A stretch of DNA of 64,000 nt from positions 114,561,601 to 114,625,600 of the forward strand of contig NC_083339.1 of assembly GCF_019175385.1 (NCBI RefSeq), written 5' to 3'. The DNA comes from Lycium barbarum. Lineage: Eukaryota; Streptophyta; Magnoliopsida; Solanales; Solanaceae. The position numbers and the translations under genes were made by a program. This document shows positions 34,780 through 47,173 of the stretch, in pieces. A model generated the notes under the pieces. That model made no database searches. It was not told the DNA's origin and saw only the letters and a list, made by a program, of their open reading frames with translations. How positions within the stretch are numbered: position 1 is the stretch's first letter; every line of letters starts with the position of its first letter.

Positions 34780-36620
34780 ATTAAATCAATAATGATGGAC
34801 TCATTGCCACATGCGTATCAACCCATTAGTGGGAGCAAATGAAATTATTGTACAGCAATATACTTAAAATACTTATATATTAAAATAAGATAGAATTTAA
34901 TTACTTTTTCATTTTCTCCTTACTCTAATAAATGTGAAAAGAGATTAATGTCATAAAAGAAAAAATAATATTAAATGGAGATCAAATAATTAATAAACTA
35001 AATTAGTGAAATTCTAATTCTAATTGACGTTTCCTTAAAAACCGTGTAAAAAACAACATGACAAGCAAAATGAGTTAAACAAAAAATATTTACTAAAAAT
35101 TAAAAAATAGAAGTTCTTCATGGCCCCATATTAAACACCAACCAGTATTAAAAAAAAAAAAGTGGAACCCACCACATCTAAACTCTTGGGAAAAAAAAAA
35201 TTGGGCCCCATCTATATTAAACAACAACTAATATTAAAAAAAAAATGAATCCCATATTAAAAAAATAAACAATGTAAAAAAAAAGTGTTTAGAAAATCAA
35301 ACAATTAAATCAATAATGATGGATTCATTGCCACATGCGTATCAACCCATTAGTGGGAGCACATGAAATTATTGTACAACAACATACTTAAAATACTTAT
35401 ATATTAAAATAAGATAGAATTTAATTACTTTTTCATTTTTTCCTTACTCTAATAAATGTGAAAAGAGATTAATGTCATAAAAGAAAAAATAATATTAAAT
35501 AGAGATCAAATAATTAATAAGATAAATTAGTGAAATTATAATTCTAATTGACGTTTCCTTAAAAAACATGTAACAAAACAACATGACAAGTAAAATGAGT
35601 TAAACAAACAATATTTACTAAAAATTAAAAAAATAGAAGTTCTTCATTTAAATAGAAAATCAAAATTTTACTTCGTTTCATCTTAAACATATAAAATTAA
35701 TATAATAATTTGAATTAGAATTATCCAAATCAAATTTTGATAAAAAAATTATATGTATTACTTTACTATTACTACTATATAGAAGAGCCAGTTTATAGAG
35801 GCAACATCGTCGTCCGTGTTCGGTCCTATTTTTTTATTTAAGAGTAAAAAAAATCCTTTGTGGTCCCACCCACTTTTTTATTTAAGGGAAAAAAATGACG
35901 TTTTATACTTTATATTACCAACTCTTCTAAAAAGTAGATAGAAATACTTTATTAAATTTCTATTTTTCTTCTACTATATAGAAGCATCAGTTTATCCATG
36001 CTTCGTTGACAGTGACTCTTTAAAATAAAAGTGGACCCCACCCTCTTCAAACTCATGAAAAAAAAAGTGGATCCCATATTAAAAAAAAAAGGCAACGTAA
36101 AAAAAAAAAAAAAAAAACGTGCATCCCATATACTAAAAAATCAAACAATATTCATATAATTCCCAAAGTATCCCCATCAAGTCAATAATAGTGGATTCAT
36201 TGTCACATGCATATTAACCCATTAGTGAGAGCAAATGAAATTATTGCACAGCAAAAAACATGGACCTCATATTATTACTTTTCTTCAAAATATTTAATTG
36301 CTGTATTTTCTATTCCGCCATGTCATTTATTTATTATGTTTACTAAAATAAATATACTTAAAATATATATATTTTAAAAATAACATACAATTTAATTACT
36401 TTTTTATTTTTATTCTTACTCTAATAAATGTGAAAAGAGATTAATATCAAATGAAGATCAAATAATGAATAAGATAAATTAGTCAAATTATAATTCTAAT
36501 TCGCGTTTCCTTAAAAAATCATGCAAAAGACAACATGACAAGTAAAATGAGTTAAACCGGTAATATTTACCAAAAATTAAAAAATAGCATTTCTTCATTT
36601 AAATAGAAAATTAATTTCTA
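34780..36620. repeat. ~340-bp Helitron internal block, three copies
   Basis: A segment starting AATAATGATGGACTCATTGC and running through GAGATTAATGTCATAAAAG and AATTGACGTTTCCTTAAAAA recurs at about 34785-35120, 35312-35645 and 36186-36600. The first two copies are nearly identical; the third is more diverged and has a private insert near 36255-36340. This supports repeated Helitron units rather than one element. Confidence 0.85.
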
Positions 36621-37026
36621 CTTTGTTTCGTTTCAAACATGTAAAATTAATTTAATAATTTGAATTATAATTATCCCAATCAAAATTTGATAAAAAATAA
36701 TAAGTATTTTACACTTTTAAATTAATCGAATTAAAATTGAAAGTATCAACTGATGCTTAAATATTGCTATTATTTTATCTCAAAGAGAAGAAAATAGTTT
36801 TCTTATAAACAAATCTTCTCTTTTAAAAAGTATTAATAAATTTTCGTAACAAACACGAATAAAATAAAGTTTTAGATACGGAGCACAAACTACAATGTTA
36901 TATTAATCGTATTTTGAACATAGTATGTATATATATTATCATTATCTAAACACAACTACATATACATAGATACACTATAATCCGAAATGTTGGGCCCGTG
37001 CGCAGCACGGGCATAGGCCATCTAGT

Positions 37027-37199
37027 CTTTATTTAAAAAGAATTTAACTTTAAACTTTAATTTTTCTCGTTATTCTTAATAAAATGATTTATAATCACAT
37101 AAATTTTTATCACATATTTTAGATTGTGAATTTTAAAATCTTTCTTTTTAACAATTCCGTGTCCAATTAAACATTCCCACATAAAGTGGGACGGAGGAA
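37027..37199 (-). mobile_element. MITE end next to the Helitron
   Basis: Read on the minus strand it starts TATTCCTCCGTCCCACTTTA at 37202 and continues toward the Helitron terminus, where it stops. A CTCCCTTCGTCCGTG end at 33609 on the other side of the Helitron block may be its partner, which would mean the Helitrons inserted inside it. A related sequence lies at about 38340-38505. Confidence 0.45.
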
Positions 37200-37618
37200 T
37201 AACATTCTACAAGTCTCACAAAGTAAAATCATTTTCTAGCTATCCCATCGATCAAAGTTGACAACATGGTCCAATAATGCATAGACATAGATGCAAGAGT
37301 GACGGTGTTGATGGACGCCATTACCTAACTATCCGTTGAACTCATCTTTTTGGTGCATGGTTGGCATAAGAAAATGAAGTTTTCGAAGGAGGGAATGACG
37401 ACTTGTCTCTAGTTCCTTAATTAGTGAAAAAAGTTTCTTAATTAGTGAAAAATGTTTCTAAGGAAAAAAAAAATCACTATCAGAAATTAATGTTTATCTA
37501 TTTTCAGTTCTCCAAAGTCAAATCAAAATCAATCAAGTCTTGAGAATATTTTTAAATGTGTTCTTTGCTATTTTGACATGAAAAAATTGCAACTTCAATT
37601 ATTGTTTGTGTACATTTT

Positions 37619-37737
37619 TTTTATTACATAGGGGTAGGGGAAGGGGAAATGAGAGAGGGGATTACAATGTGGGGATTCGAACCTTTATTAACAAGGTGAA
37701 AGTTCAGGTAGTCAATCAACTGAGCTACTAGATCCCT
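37619..37737 (-). mobile_element. tRNA-derived SINE
   Basis: On the minus strand the sequence begins GGGATCTAGTAGCTCAGTTG at about 37734 with an A box (TAGCTCAGTTGATTG). It continues to a B box GGTTCGAATCCCC and ends with a pyrimidine-rich tail and TATGTAATAAAAAAAA. Matching flanks (AAAAAATGTA on the minus strand) fit a target duplication of about 10 bp. It is transcribed by RNA polymerase III and mobilised by LINE machinery in such families; the family name was not assigned. Confidence 0.7.
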
Positions 37738-39090
37738 ACATTTTTTGTGTACGTAGTTTATGAACTCTCCATATTTTAACTTAAAAATAAAGTAATCTTG
37801 TTCTTCATTTTATCTCTTAAAATTGGTTAACCTGACCATTGACAAATAATAAGTGTAAAAGGAATCAATTTAATTAGGACGGAATGAAGGGGTAATTAGA
37901 TTTTCATTTTTAAAATTTTCACCTAAAGTTTTGATGAAATCGGATTAGCAAGTGCAAAAGATCGAATCAAACACATCGATGAAAGAGAGAAATAATAATG
38001 AGTTGGGGCACATGACCTGGACTGTTGCAATAAGAGTCCATCTGCATAGTATCAGCCATTAGAACGTGCGTATATAAAAGATTGTTGACTGCTATTAATT
38101 TAGCAAAATTGGCTAAGACCGCATCTTCATCCACGGGTTCATCTATGTGGTTCTCCTTGTTAGCTTATGAGTCACAAATTGGAATTTATTTTTCATTATT
38201 TCATATAATATATATGTATACATATTTATTTTATTTAGGAAAATAAATATTATTTTCCCACACATATATAAGAACTAGGTGGTTATGGCTCATGCCAGCA
38301 CGGCCCAATACGGTGAAAGTTGGCACCTCTCTGTGTAGTCATAATTTGATTTTAAGCTTTTAATTTACTTTTAATGAGATGATTTATAGTCACACCAATA
38401 TTTATAACTTGTTTTGGATCACAAATTTTAAAAATCTTCATTCTATTCTTAAATTTTATACCCAATCAAACACCTTCACATAAAAATAGAGACAGAGAGA
38501 GTCTTATATTTGCTTTCACATGAAAATGTACGTAAAAAGAGAAAATAAAAACATGACACACGTGACAATATTCCTATATAAGTGAGTATAATAGGATACT
38601 TTTATGTACAATAAATGTCCAAAAGGACATTAGTACACCATCTAGTAACACCATTCTAACGTTATATACATAATACCCATAAAAAGAGGTAAATAAAGTA
38701 GAACACTATTCACATGGTGTCTTGAGTTTGGTCTTTGTGAAAAGTTGTTTGCCTCTAAGCAAATGGTATTGATCTAAAGTAGCTTATTTATGAAAGGATG
38801 ACATTCGTCTGTTATTATGTGTGTGTTAAAGGATATATTAAACCTATTGATGTATGTGCAAAAAAGAGAGATCCAATAATATTTTCCGTAAAAATCTGCT
38901 ATTCAATATTGAGCTTTAGCATATGTAATAATCAATAAATCATAGAGTAATAGACTTAATTAAATATTGGCCGATTGTTTTGCATGTAGAAGAATAGCGA
39001 ATTGTTACACATTATCTAAGTGTGGATTTTGTCTACCCATCACAAATGTAAAATGTCATCCGTGTTCGGTATTTACATCAAGTTAATAAA
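37738..39090. other. Non-coding stretch, no gene seen
   Basis: Contains a worn MITE-like patch at about 38340-38505 (TTTATAGTCACACCAATATT ... CACATAAAAATAGAGACAGA), similar to 37030-37199. Nothing else is recognisable. Confidence 0.4.
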
Positions 39091-39334
39091 TACTCCTTCC
39101 ATTCCTTTTTACTTGGTCCATGTTGACTTGATATTTCCCTTAAGAATTTATTAGGGGTATATTTTACTAAATTAACATTATTAATTATATTTTAAAAGTA
39201 TAAGTTTGACTATTAGTACTTTATGTAGTTACTTAATGATAGGGTAATATTAAAATAATAAATTTCTCTTGATTTGCTAAAATAGACAAATAAAGAATGA
39301 TCTATTTTGGTATAAGAAAAGTAAAAAGAATATA
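39091..39334. mobile_element. Stowaway-like MITE
   Basis: The left end CTCCTTCCATTCCTTTTTAC pairs with the right end GTAAAAAGAATAT after CCAAAATAGA-type inner arms. Termini and AT-rich loop fit a Stowaway MITE in a TA target. Ends are approximate. Confidence 0.55.
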
Positions 39335-41158
39335 TAACATGCATTTATACATATACTTTTAATATTAAATCGTGATTAATTAATATGAATTATCACCTTA
39401 TTACATTACTTAATTATAATAGATTTGAAAAGTTTAATGTAAACATGGTATAGATAATTATGTACCCTTCAGCAGGTTCAAATGGGACATATATGGAGGA
39501 AATTAGACTTAGGTCCTACTAAAGTTTGAGCACGTGTTGTGTTATACGTGTCAGTTTGAAAATTTCGCTGACCCCACCATATTTAATGACTTTTCTTCAT
39601 AGGGCATAATATGCAATTTAATATGAAAAAATGGACCTTTTATGAAGTTGATGATGAGGTATAAATAACAAAGCATAGAAGACAACCTTTCCAAGCAAGC
39701 TGATCTTGCAAAATGTGTAAGAAGTGCGGGTCAATGACCAAAGTACCCTCAATCTTTTCTTAAAATGGCACTAAGCAACCATGTTGAAACTAACCTTTAT
39801 TATATATAGAAAAATATACTTTGTGAAGTGTGATCAAAAGAGTATGATGAGATGGATAAAATCCTTTCACTCTTAATTAGATGTATCAGGTTTGAGCTAT
39901 GAGAATAAATAACTCATGGTAAGGAGCAATTTCCCTTATAGTCATGCGCAACGTTATTTGAATTAGTCAGATCAATAAATTCTGAATATCAATAAGTTAT
40001 ATAAAAAGAAATATTTTGTAGTGTCGGGTTATAATCTTCGCCGGTGAGTAGTTCGGTATATGTGATTTGGTCATGATGGTCAAAGAACATGTCGAAGTCA
40101 CTATGTTACGGCCATCGACAAGTTCCTTTCTAAATTCTCCTACCTCTCAAATCTAAGCTCCGCAATCCTTTGTTTCCGACCCACATTTCTCAAAAACAGT
40201 CAGGCTAATATTGTTCATTTTTCTGGAAGTATTGTCAGGTAAGTTTATGTGGATGATATATGAACAGAAAGTCACTTAGTTTAGGTCCTATTTATCTCTT
40301 TATATATAGGGAAATCGCAACGTTACTTTGATACGGACACGCTTCTAGAAACACTTTGATACGGACACGCTTCTAGAAACACTTTGATACGGGAATACAG
40401 ATATGAGAAACTATAGACCACTAAATGGTTATTAATAAATTGACTTAAAAAACGCAATAGCATGCATGATAATATGTAGATACCTCTATAGCAAAAATAA
40501 CCAAACAAAAAAAAAAAGTCGTCCCAAGGTTTAGTAAAAAAGAAAATAAAAAAAAAACATGATTCATTTTCTCTAAAGGAGAATGTTAAATAAAAGAGGA
40601 GAAGAAATGGTTTGTGACCACTTACAATTTGAATAGAAGAAAATAGTTTTTTTTTTTTTAAATTTTCTGTGTGTTATTTTCAAATGTATATATGTAAAAA
40701 TAAAATTACTTGTAAAAAAAACATAAAATTAAAAACAAATTTATAAAGACCTACAAAATCAATTGACCCAAATAAAAATGTAGATGGTGCATCCTAATAT
40801 AAGAATTTAGTGGACACGTAATAACAGAAAAAAAGAAAACGAATAATTAAATACTAGAAAAAGACCACTTAATCGTTTTGAAAAGCGATTGTTAAAAGAC
40901 ACTCGACAAGAGGATTATTAATGGGACAACAAATTGTAAAGCCATGTATAGTTCAAAGTGACTATAGAACTCTGAATAAGTTAGCTATGTAGTTATATAT
41001 CCTTCTCAAAATGAGGAGGGCAATCTCCACAACTGGGTAAGAAGGAAACTGGAATATACGTTCTTTTATGGAAGTAATACTCCAATTATTCATCAGCAAT
41101 GAACAGCAGGAAGCAAAAAGAGAAAAATGCAATGCAGCAATCCCAAAAGCTGTTAGAA
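39335..41158. other. Non-coding stretch with a short tandem repeat
   Basis: At 40322-40390 the 31-32-bp unit CTTTGATACGGACACGCTTC plus TAGAAACA is present about 2.3 times. No coding region was recognised on either strand. Confidence 0.45.
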
Positions 41159-41481
41159 TTATTCATTTTTTTGGCATTGTTTTTTTTTTTTTAAATGCAA
41201 AGAATAAGAATTCCTGTGAGTCCATTTCTTCTTTGTCTGATGTAAAATACAAAATGTCGTCATTGATTAAGAAGAGTTCTTTTCTTCTCCCAATAGTGAA
41301 TTGTCTTTTATTTGGCAATTATTCATTTTTTGGCATTGTTTTTTTTTGTTTTAAAAATGTAAAGAATAAAGAATTCTTGTGATATTTCATTTCTTCTTTG
41401 TCTGATGTAAAATACAAAATGTCTTCATTGATTAGGAAGAGTTCTTTTATTCTCCCTATATTGAATTGTCTTTTATTAGAC
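41159..41481. repeat. 160-bp tandem duplication
   Basis: Two copies start at 41161 and 41321 with ATTCATTTTTTTGGCATTG. They run through TTCTTCTTTGTCTGATGTAA to TGAATTGTCTTTTATT. Differences are mostly in the T and A runs, and no gene is associated. Confidence 0.9.
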
Positions 41482-41646
41482 TTGTAAAGAGCTAGTAAGC
41501 GGGAGCAGCCTCACGCACATGACAAATTGGACTTGAAGGCAAAATTTGTCGATTTAACACCCCCTCGCCCCTCCCCCTGTGCGTGAGATATACATGATGC
41601 CTAATTCAAATGCGATTTTGAAAAGATTATTTTTTATATTTTGAGC

Positions 41647-42790
41647 GAGAAAATCGTCAAATGCCTGCTCATCATTTAGTCAGATTAATTATGACGCATC
41701 CAACCTTTACCCGTGACCTATTACCCCCCTGACTATTTTTTAAATGGAATTATTACCCCCCTGGATGACGAAGTGTCACAGAGAGTGTAGTTCACTCTCT
41801 TTGTGAGAGTGAGAAGCAAATAAAAATGTTTTAAAACAAAATTATAAGCATTATTTTTTTTTTCATTCTCTCTCTCTTCTTTTTTCCTTTTATTCCCTTA
41901 TTCTTCACGTCCACCACCCACCACTGCCGCCAGTTAATTTTTTAAAAATTAACCCATTACTTCCCCCGCCCATTTTTACCTAAACCCAACTCCAAAACTT
42001 GCCCACCCACTGTCCTAATTGTTTTTTTCATTCTCTCTCTCTCTTCTTTTTTCCTCTTATTCCCTTATTCTTCACCACCCGCCACCGTCCACCACCCTCC
42101 ACCGCCGCCAGTTAATTTTTAAAAAATTAACCCATTACCTTCCCCACCTTTTTTTACCCAAACCCAACTCCAAAACCTGCCCACCCACTGTCCTAATCCT
42201 AACACTATCCTCAACTTCCTCTTCTTCCCCACTATCATCTTCCTCATCATCCTCCATTAGAGGGTACCCCATCATTACCGGTAAAGCTCAATCATTTCAT
42301 TATTGGGGGAATTCTCTATTACATCCAATTCAACATCCCCAAACACTTCGTTATACTTCAACATCCACAAATACATATATACCTAAAAAGTGAGCAACGA
42401 CATAAAAGATGAAAAAAAAAACAATCAAAGAAAAACCAGAATTTCAGTACCCATTTGACAGAAATAGAAAAAAAAAAAAAAAAAAAGGTCCATTTAGCCT
42501 TGTTTGTTGGTATTGTTTAGTATAGCATTCTTGATTTGGTGAAAAATGGCTTCATTTGGTGATGGATTGGCTTTATTTGGTGTAGAAATTTCGAAATTAG
42601 AAGTAAAGATGAAAAAATACACGTCAGGCGCCTGCATTTCACCACTCAAATATAGATCTGGTGGTAGCGTTTTAGGTGGGGTAATAATTCTGTTTAAAAA
42701 ATAGTCAGGGGGGTAATAGGTCACCCGTAAAGGTTGGGTGCGTCATAATTAATCCGACTAAACGTTGAGGGGGCATTTAACTATTTTCTC
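41647..42790. mobile_element. Non-autonomous MULE, candidate Pack-MULE
   Basis: Inverted repeats of about 110 bp start GAGAAAATCGTCAAATGCC (left) and GAGAAAATAGTTAAATGCC (complement of right), both continuing to TTAATTATGACGCA and AACCTTTAC. The flanks TATTTTGAGC (41637-41646) and TATTTTCAGC (42791-42800) form a 10-bp target duplication with one mismatch. The interior (about 41860-42410) is C-rich, unlike the neighbourhood, and a ~158-bp piece with CCACCGCCGCCAGTTAATTT is tandemly doubled. The C-rich insert may be a captured host gene piece; a 124-codon frame there (42019-42393) matches no family I recognise. Confidence 0.75.
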
Positions 42791-42987
42791 TATTTTCAGC
42801 TTATCCAAAATATGTCAAAATACATACTTATTGGATTAAAGTCCAGGTTAATTTCCTGAAATTAAAAGGCAGTCAAGGTTCATTCCCAATTATTAGGCAG
42901 TCATATTTTTCCTAATGTTAAAAGTCGTTCAATACAATTTAGCGTTACAACCGTTTTGAACTTGACTTTTAATACCTAAACATTGTC

Positions 42988-43396
42988 ATCTTACCTATTT
43001 ATACAAGTTCATATTTCTCTTATCAACACACAAAAACTTTTCTTTTTATTTTTCTCTTTACAATAGAACTAGTTAACTTGCTCGCGCTTTGCACGGTCTT
43101 AAAAAATATATTCAAGGCGATCTTCTTATAAATTAGTCCATATTATATCCAATACTTATATTAACTTAAAAGTATTATCCCCTCTGATCCAGTTTATAAT
43201 ATACCATTTCCTTATTATTTCATGCAAAGAAAAATGACATGTTTTTATATTTGAAAAAAAAAAAACTTCAATATTTCATCTGCGTAAGCTTTCAATTCGC
43301 CATTGACCATCAAATGAAATGTGAATAATTCATCACACTCTTCTCACTCTCTATCTATCTCTATCTTAAAGGAGGGATGCTTCCGGTTTTGCGGTG
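42988..43396. repeat. Segmental duplication, copy B left part
   Basis: Matches window positions 2 to about 397. It ends with the 5-bp target CGGTG at 43392-43396, where the 3.8-kb element begins. Confidence 0.85.
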
Positions 43397-44775
43397 TGTT
43401 ATACCCTATTTTAACCGAAGTCAAAATAGTTTACAACATTCCGGTAATTCCGGGGTTATTTAAAGTTAGGGAGTCGCCACCTAATTATTTATGGTGAATT
43501 AGGTCACCTAAGGTTAATTAGAGTAATTATCTAAAGTTAACTCCGTTTTAATGTCTACGAAACCTAAGATTCTAGGTAAGAGTTCAATTAATCTAAAGGG
43601 AAGGTATTAAGCACCCTTTAAGATCCATTAAAAATGGTTAACCGACCGGACTTATGTTAATTAATTAGACTTTTTAAAAAAATAAGTTTAACGTGTAAAG
43701 CAGCTAAGACACTACTAAAAGGAACCTTAGAGGGTTGGTTTCAAATTGTAAAAGATCAAATCCTTTGAGTTTGCCAAAAAGTTGATTAAGAGGTTAGGTA
43801 TCAAGTATAGATAAGTATGAAATCTCATGGTATTTTGAAAATAACTCAGAATTAGACGTTTTGAGTTTATAAAGCATCGACAAATGATATGCTAAAAAAA
43901 TGACCCAACGAACAAATTGTTTTAAAACACGGTCTTGACAAGGTTAGGAGCAAAGGTCTAGTTAGGACAACAAATATCGACTTATGCATTATTTTCAAGT
44001 TTAGCACCTTTGAAAATTATTTCTTTTAAAGGAAAAGACCATTTGAACTTGAAAAGAGAAAACCAAATATTGGGTGGTTGATTTTAATCTCTAAACTTAA
44101 ATCACATTCTATATGATAATAAAATATCCTAGTTGTTGCCCTTGAGGAAGCATACTACCGCCTGTGATAAAAAAAAAATTACTCCCTTAATTACTAGTTG
44201 TAGATGAAATTTAGCATGACTAAATAAAACCGATTGTTAGTCTTATTGTTCACCAAATACCACACAAGAAAATAAAGGCAAATAAACCAACAAAATGAAA
44301 CAAGTCAAATGGAATATTCAGCCGAGTTTCAATGTTTCCTGTGCAGCTCGAACGTGGGTAAAACAGAGGCACTACAGCAGCTTATGGTAGCGGTTCATTC
44401 AGCAGAGTAAAGCTGCGAGGTTTTGTATAGGCTTAAGCCTTAAGCACGTCAACTGTTTGCCTAAGAGATATGGCCATTCGTCACAGAGAAACAGCAGCGA
44501 TAAGCAACATTATCTCACGAATGTGGCAGCAAGGTTGTCGAAGCCACTCGAGGATGTTTGGGATTCGAAATTCCCAGTTCATGCAAAGAAAGAGGATGAA
44601 AAGGATGAGTTGATATCAAGAATTGCACATTTCAAACCAAACTAAACAATAAGTGGAAAATAAATAGTTGACCTGTTCATACATACTAAATCATCCCAAT
44701 ATACTAAGTATCGCTTGATATACAGAAGATATTCCCCTGTATACTTATACAAAGTATGTATATACCTTTGCTTTC

Positions 44776-44816
44776 ACAACAACAACAACAACAACAACAA
44801 GCCCAGTATAATCCCA
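44776..44816 (-). mobile_element. Possible SINE 3' tail (TTG repeats)
   Basis: On the minus strand it reads GTGGGATTATACTGGGC followed by about eight TTG units. This is the tail layout of TS-type Solanaceae SINEs. The tRNA-like head is absent, so at most a 3' fragment is present. Confidence 0.45.
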
Positions 44817-44918
44817 CAACATATACCTAATATATATAGTTCTCATTCAACCATTTAATAAAGCATTAACAAAGAAGAATATGCAAGGAAAAACACTTCA
44901 TTTATATATATACAGATA

Positions 44919-45545
44919 ACACAAACACCTTAAGAGGAAAGGGAACAAGGAGGACCCAAACAGCCATTTCTCATCTACACTTAAGCTATGTTGACACTTT
45001 TAACATTCGGACTTATAATCCATACAGAGAGGAGGTGTATTTAGAGGCATTTTGAAACTGTATGCTTAATCTGTAATGCAGTAAAATAAACTCAACCGAC
45101 ATTCTTTGCACAAGTAAATTGCATAACTTATACTTGTCATTTTTAATCCTTTTAAAACACAGTTGCTTTGTAATGACTGCAGTCCATATGGAAAGCAGAC
45201 TGGACCAGTTAACTTGACACCAATTCACACAAACACCTTAAGAGGAAAGGGAACAAGGAGGACCCTGGTGCAAACAGCCATTTCTCATCTACACTTAAGC
45301 TATGTTGACACTTTTAACATCCGGACTTATAAGCCATACAGAGAGGAGGTGTATTTAGAGGCATTTTGAAACTGTATGCTTAATCTGTAATGCGGTAAAA
45401 GAAACTCAACCGACATTCTTTGCACAAGTAAATTGCATAACTTATACTTGTCATTTTTAATCCTTTTAAAACACAGTTGCTTTGTAATGACTGCAGTCCA
45501 TATGGAAAGCAGACTGGACCAGTTAACTTGACACCAATTCACACA
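44919..45545. repeat. 308-bp tandem duplication
   Basis: Two copies starting ACAAACACCTTAAGAGGAAA at 44921 and 45229 run to TTGACACCAATTCACAC. They are almost identical apart from a 6-bp insert (near 45265) and a few substitutions, so the duplication postdates most decay in the element. Confidence 0.95.
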
Positions 45546-46620
45546 GAACAATGGCATTCAACAGGGATATTCATATTTGTAAATGGACATATTTAACAAA
45601 CACAGAGATGGGATACCAGATTCAAACACAGGGACTAGTTCGTTATATCGTATTTCATAGTTCATACACATGCTCCAAATTCCCAAACATTCACAATGCA
45701 CATCCTAAAAGACATCAAACCCAATCTAGATGATACACATTTTGTTTTGAACTAATATTTGAGCACACAGGATCATGTTTCAGTTTAACTTATCGTGTGA
45801 CACTACTAGTTGATATAATCATCCACGCATGAACTCATATGAACACATAAACACTAATAAACTGATATTTAAACCAAACCAGATTAATATATAAATGTGT
45901 AGAACTGTTAATTACTAAACTGGAAAACTAAACTAAGACATGAACATACGAACATTACTAAAAACCGAAGTTAAACTAATTGAAACATGAATGTGCATAG
46001 TTCTGCTAAGTTACTAAACTGAAACCCGACCAACTGAGACAACAAGCATGTATGAACACATAGACATTTATTAAACTACCAAATTGAAATTAAACTAACT
46101 AAAGAAGGACTGTTTACCTATTTCGAGTGCAGCGAACTGGGCTCGAGTCTCGGATCTACACTCGAATTCGAAATAGCAACAGGGTAGAAATGTCTTAGTA
46201 TTTTGATAGTATAGGGATGGAAAATGTTAATTTTTAGAGAAATCCAGGCGGCTAAAAAGAACTCCATCTATGGGTTAAGAAACGAATATTTATAGTAGAA
46301 TCCCTAGGGTTTGATGTGGTTCCAATTGGGCGGGATTCGAATTTTAGGTTTTTGAAAATGAATCAAAAAATGAACCGTTGAAATCTGAGCAAATCTTCAC
46401 GTGATTTGATTCGGGTGTTACCGAAAATGGTTCGACCACACCTGAATCTTGAAGATCAACTCGTGTCTTGAAGCAAGAAATGGAGATTCCTTCCTGTCGA
46501 CGACAGAACGCACAAGTAAGGTTTTTTGTATGGAAATGGGTAGATAAGACTGTTCGTGGTTAAAGAGAGGTGTTTTGTAACCGAAAATGGTGAAGGAGAG
46601 AGAGGAGAAGGCGACAGAGG

Positions 46621-46623
<3 letters not shown>

Positions 46624-46694
<71 letters not shown>
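46624..46694. repeat. (GA)n microsatellite
   Basis: About 35 GA units without interruption. The Arg-Glu frames across it are artefacts. Confidence 0.95.
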
Positions 46695-46696
<2 letters not shown>

Positions 46697-47173
46697 GTGC
46701 TGTTGAAAGGGATTAGGTTTTGGCTGAGAAGGCTGAGATGTAATATTTTGTTGGGCCGGGTCGGGTAACGAATGGTGGGCTGGTCGGGTTAACGAATGGT
46801 GGGCTAGTCGGGTGAGTTATTAAGGGACGTGGGCTGTTCCGTTTGGGCTATAAAAATGGGCTTCAAATAGTTGAAATTGTGGTATTTTCTTCTTCTAATT
46901 AATTAACTCCTAAGTGATATAACTTGTATAATATGTATCATGTGATTAGTGATTAATGTGTAGAAAATAAAGACTTAATTTAATGAGTCCAAATCCGAAA
47001 ATGAAATGATGACGAAACAACGTACTGCTAGTAATGGTGAAAATAAAAGTAACAATATTAATAGTAGTAAAAATAAGAATAGTAGCGGAAAATAAAATAT
47101 TTAGCTCGTCAATAAATTTAGAAGCCCAAGGAAATAAATTGGAATAAAGGAGGGACGAAATTGGGTGTCAACA

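Larger units (their letters stand above)
33632..37025 (+). mobile_element. Nested/tandem non-autonomous Helitrons
   Basis: The 3' end is a classical Helitron terminus: stem GCCCGTGC (36994-37001), loop GCA, stem GCACGGGC (37005-37012), nine bases, then CTAG with T following. 5' ends of TCTACTAT(A/T)TAGAAG type occur at 33632, 35771 and 35970, and a related one near 34524. Each is followed by an inverted repeat (for example GAGTGAG/CTCACTC, or GCATGGGT/ACCCATGC) and then TCGTCGTCCGT or a variant. A 3'-subterminal block (AGTTTTAGATACGGAGCAC) occurs three times (about 34010, 34200, 36870). It carries no Rep/helicase gene. Multiple heads and one tail suggest serial insertion or read-through rolling-circle products. 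Confidence 0.75.
43397..47173. mobile_element. 3.8-kb non-coding TG...CA element with 5-bp target duplication
   Basis: Begins TGTTATACCCTATTTTAACC and ends GGGTGTCAACA, flanked by CGGTG on both sides. The uninterrupted sequence at 391-402 in the duplicate copy confirms both borders. The ends are TGTT...AACA like LTR elements, but I see no direct repeat between the first and last 500 bp, and no gag or pol. Its first 250 bp (GGGGTTATTTAAAGTTAGGG, then GTCGCCACCTAATT, then GGGAAGGTATTAAGCACCC) is a sequence I recognise as a common Solanaceae repeat. It may be a solo or recombinant LTR, or a large retrotransposon derivative. Inside are a SINE tail, a 310-bp duplication and a GA microsatellite. 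Confidence 0.8.

Noticed and set aside
37619..37737. A genuine tRNA gene on the minus strand
   Set aside because: A and B boxes are present, but the anticodon and acceptor arms do not close, and a poly(A) tail with target duplication points to a SINE.
44457..44645. 62-residue frame (DVWDSKFPVHAKKEDEKDEL) inside the 3.8-kb element
   Set aside because: It looks somewhat protein-like, but it is short, unmatched by memory, and has no start context or introns to support it.
46556..46768. Arg-Glu repeat protein
   Set aside because: It is a translation of the GA microsatellite.
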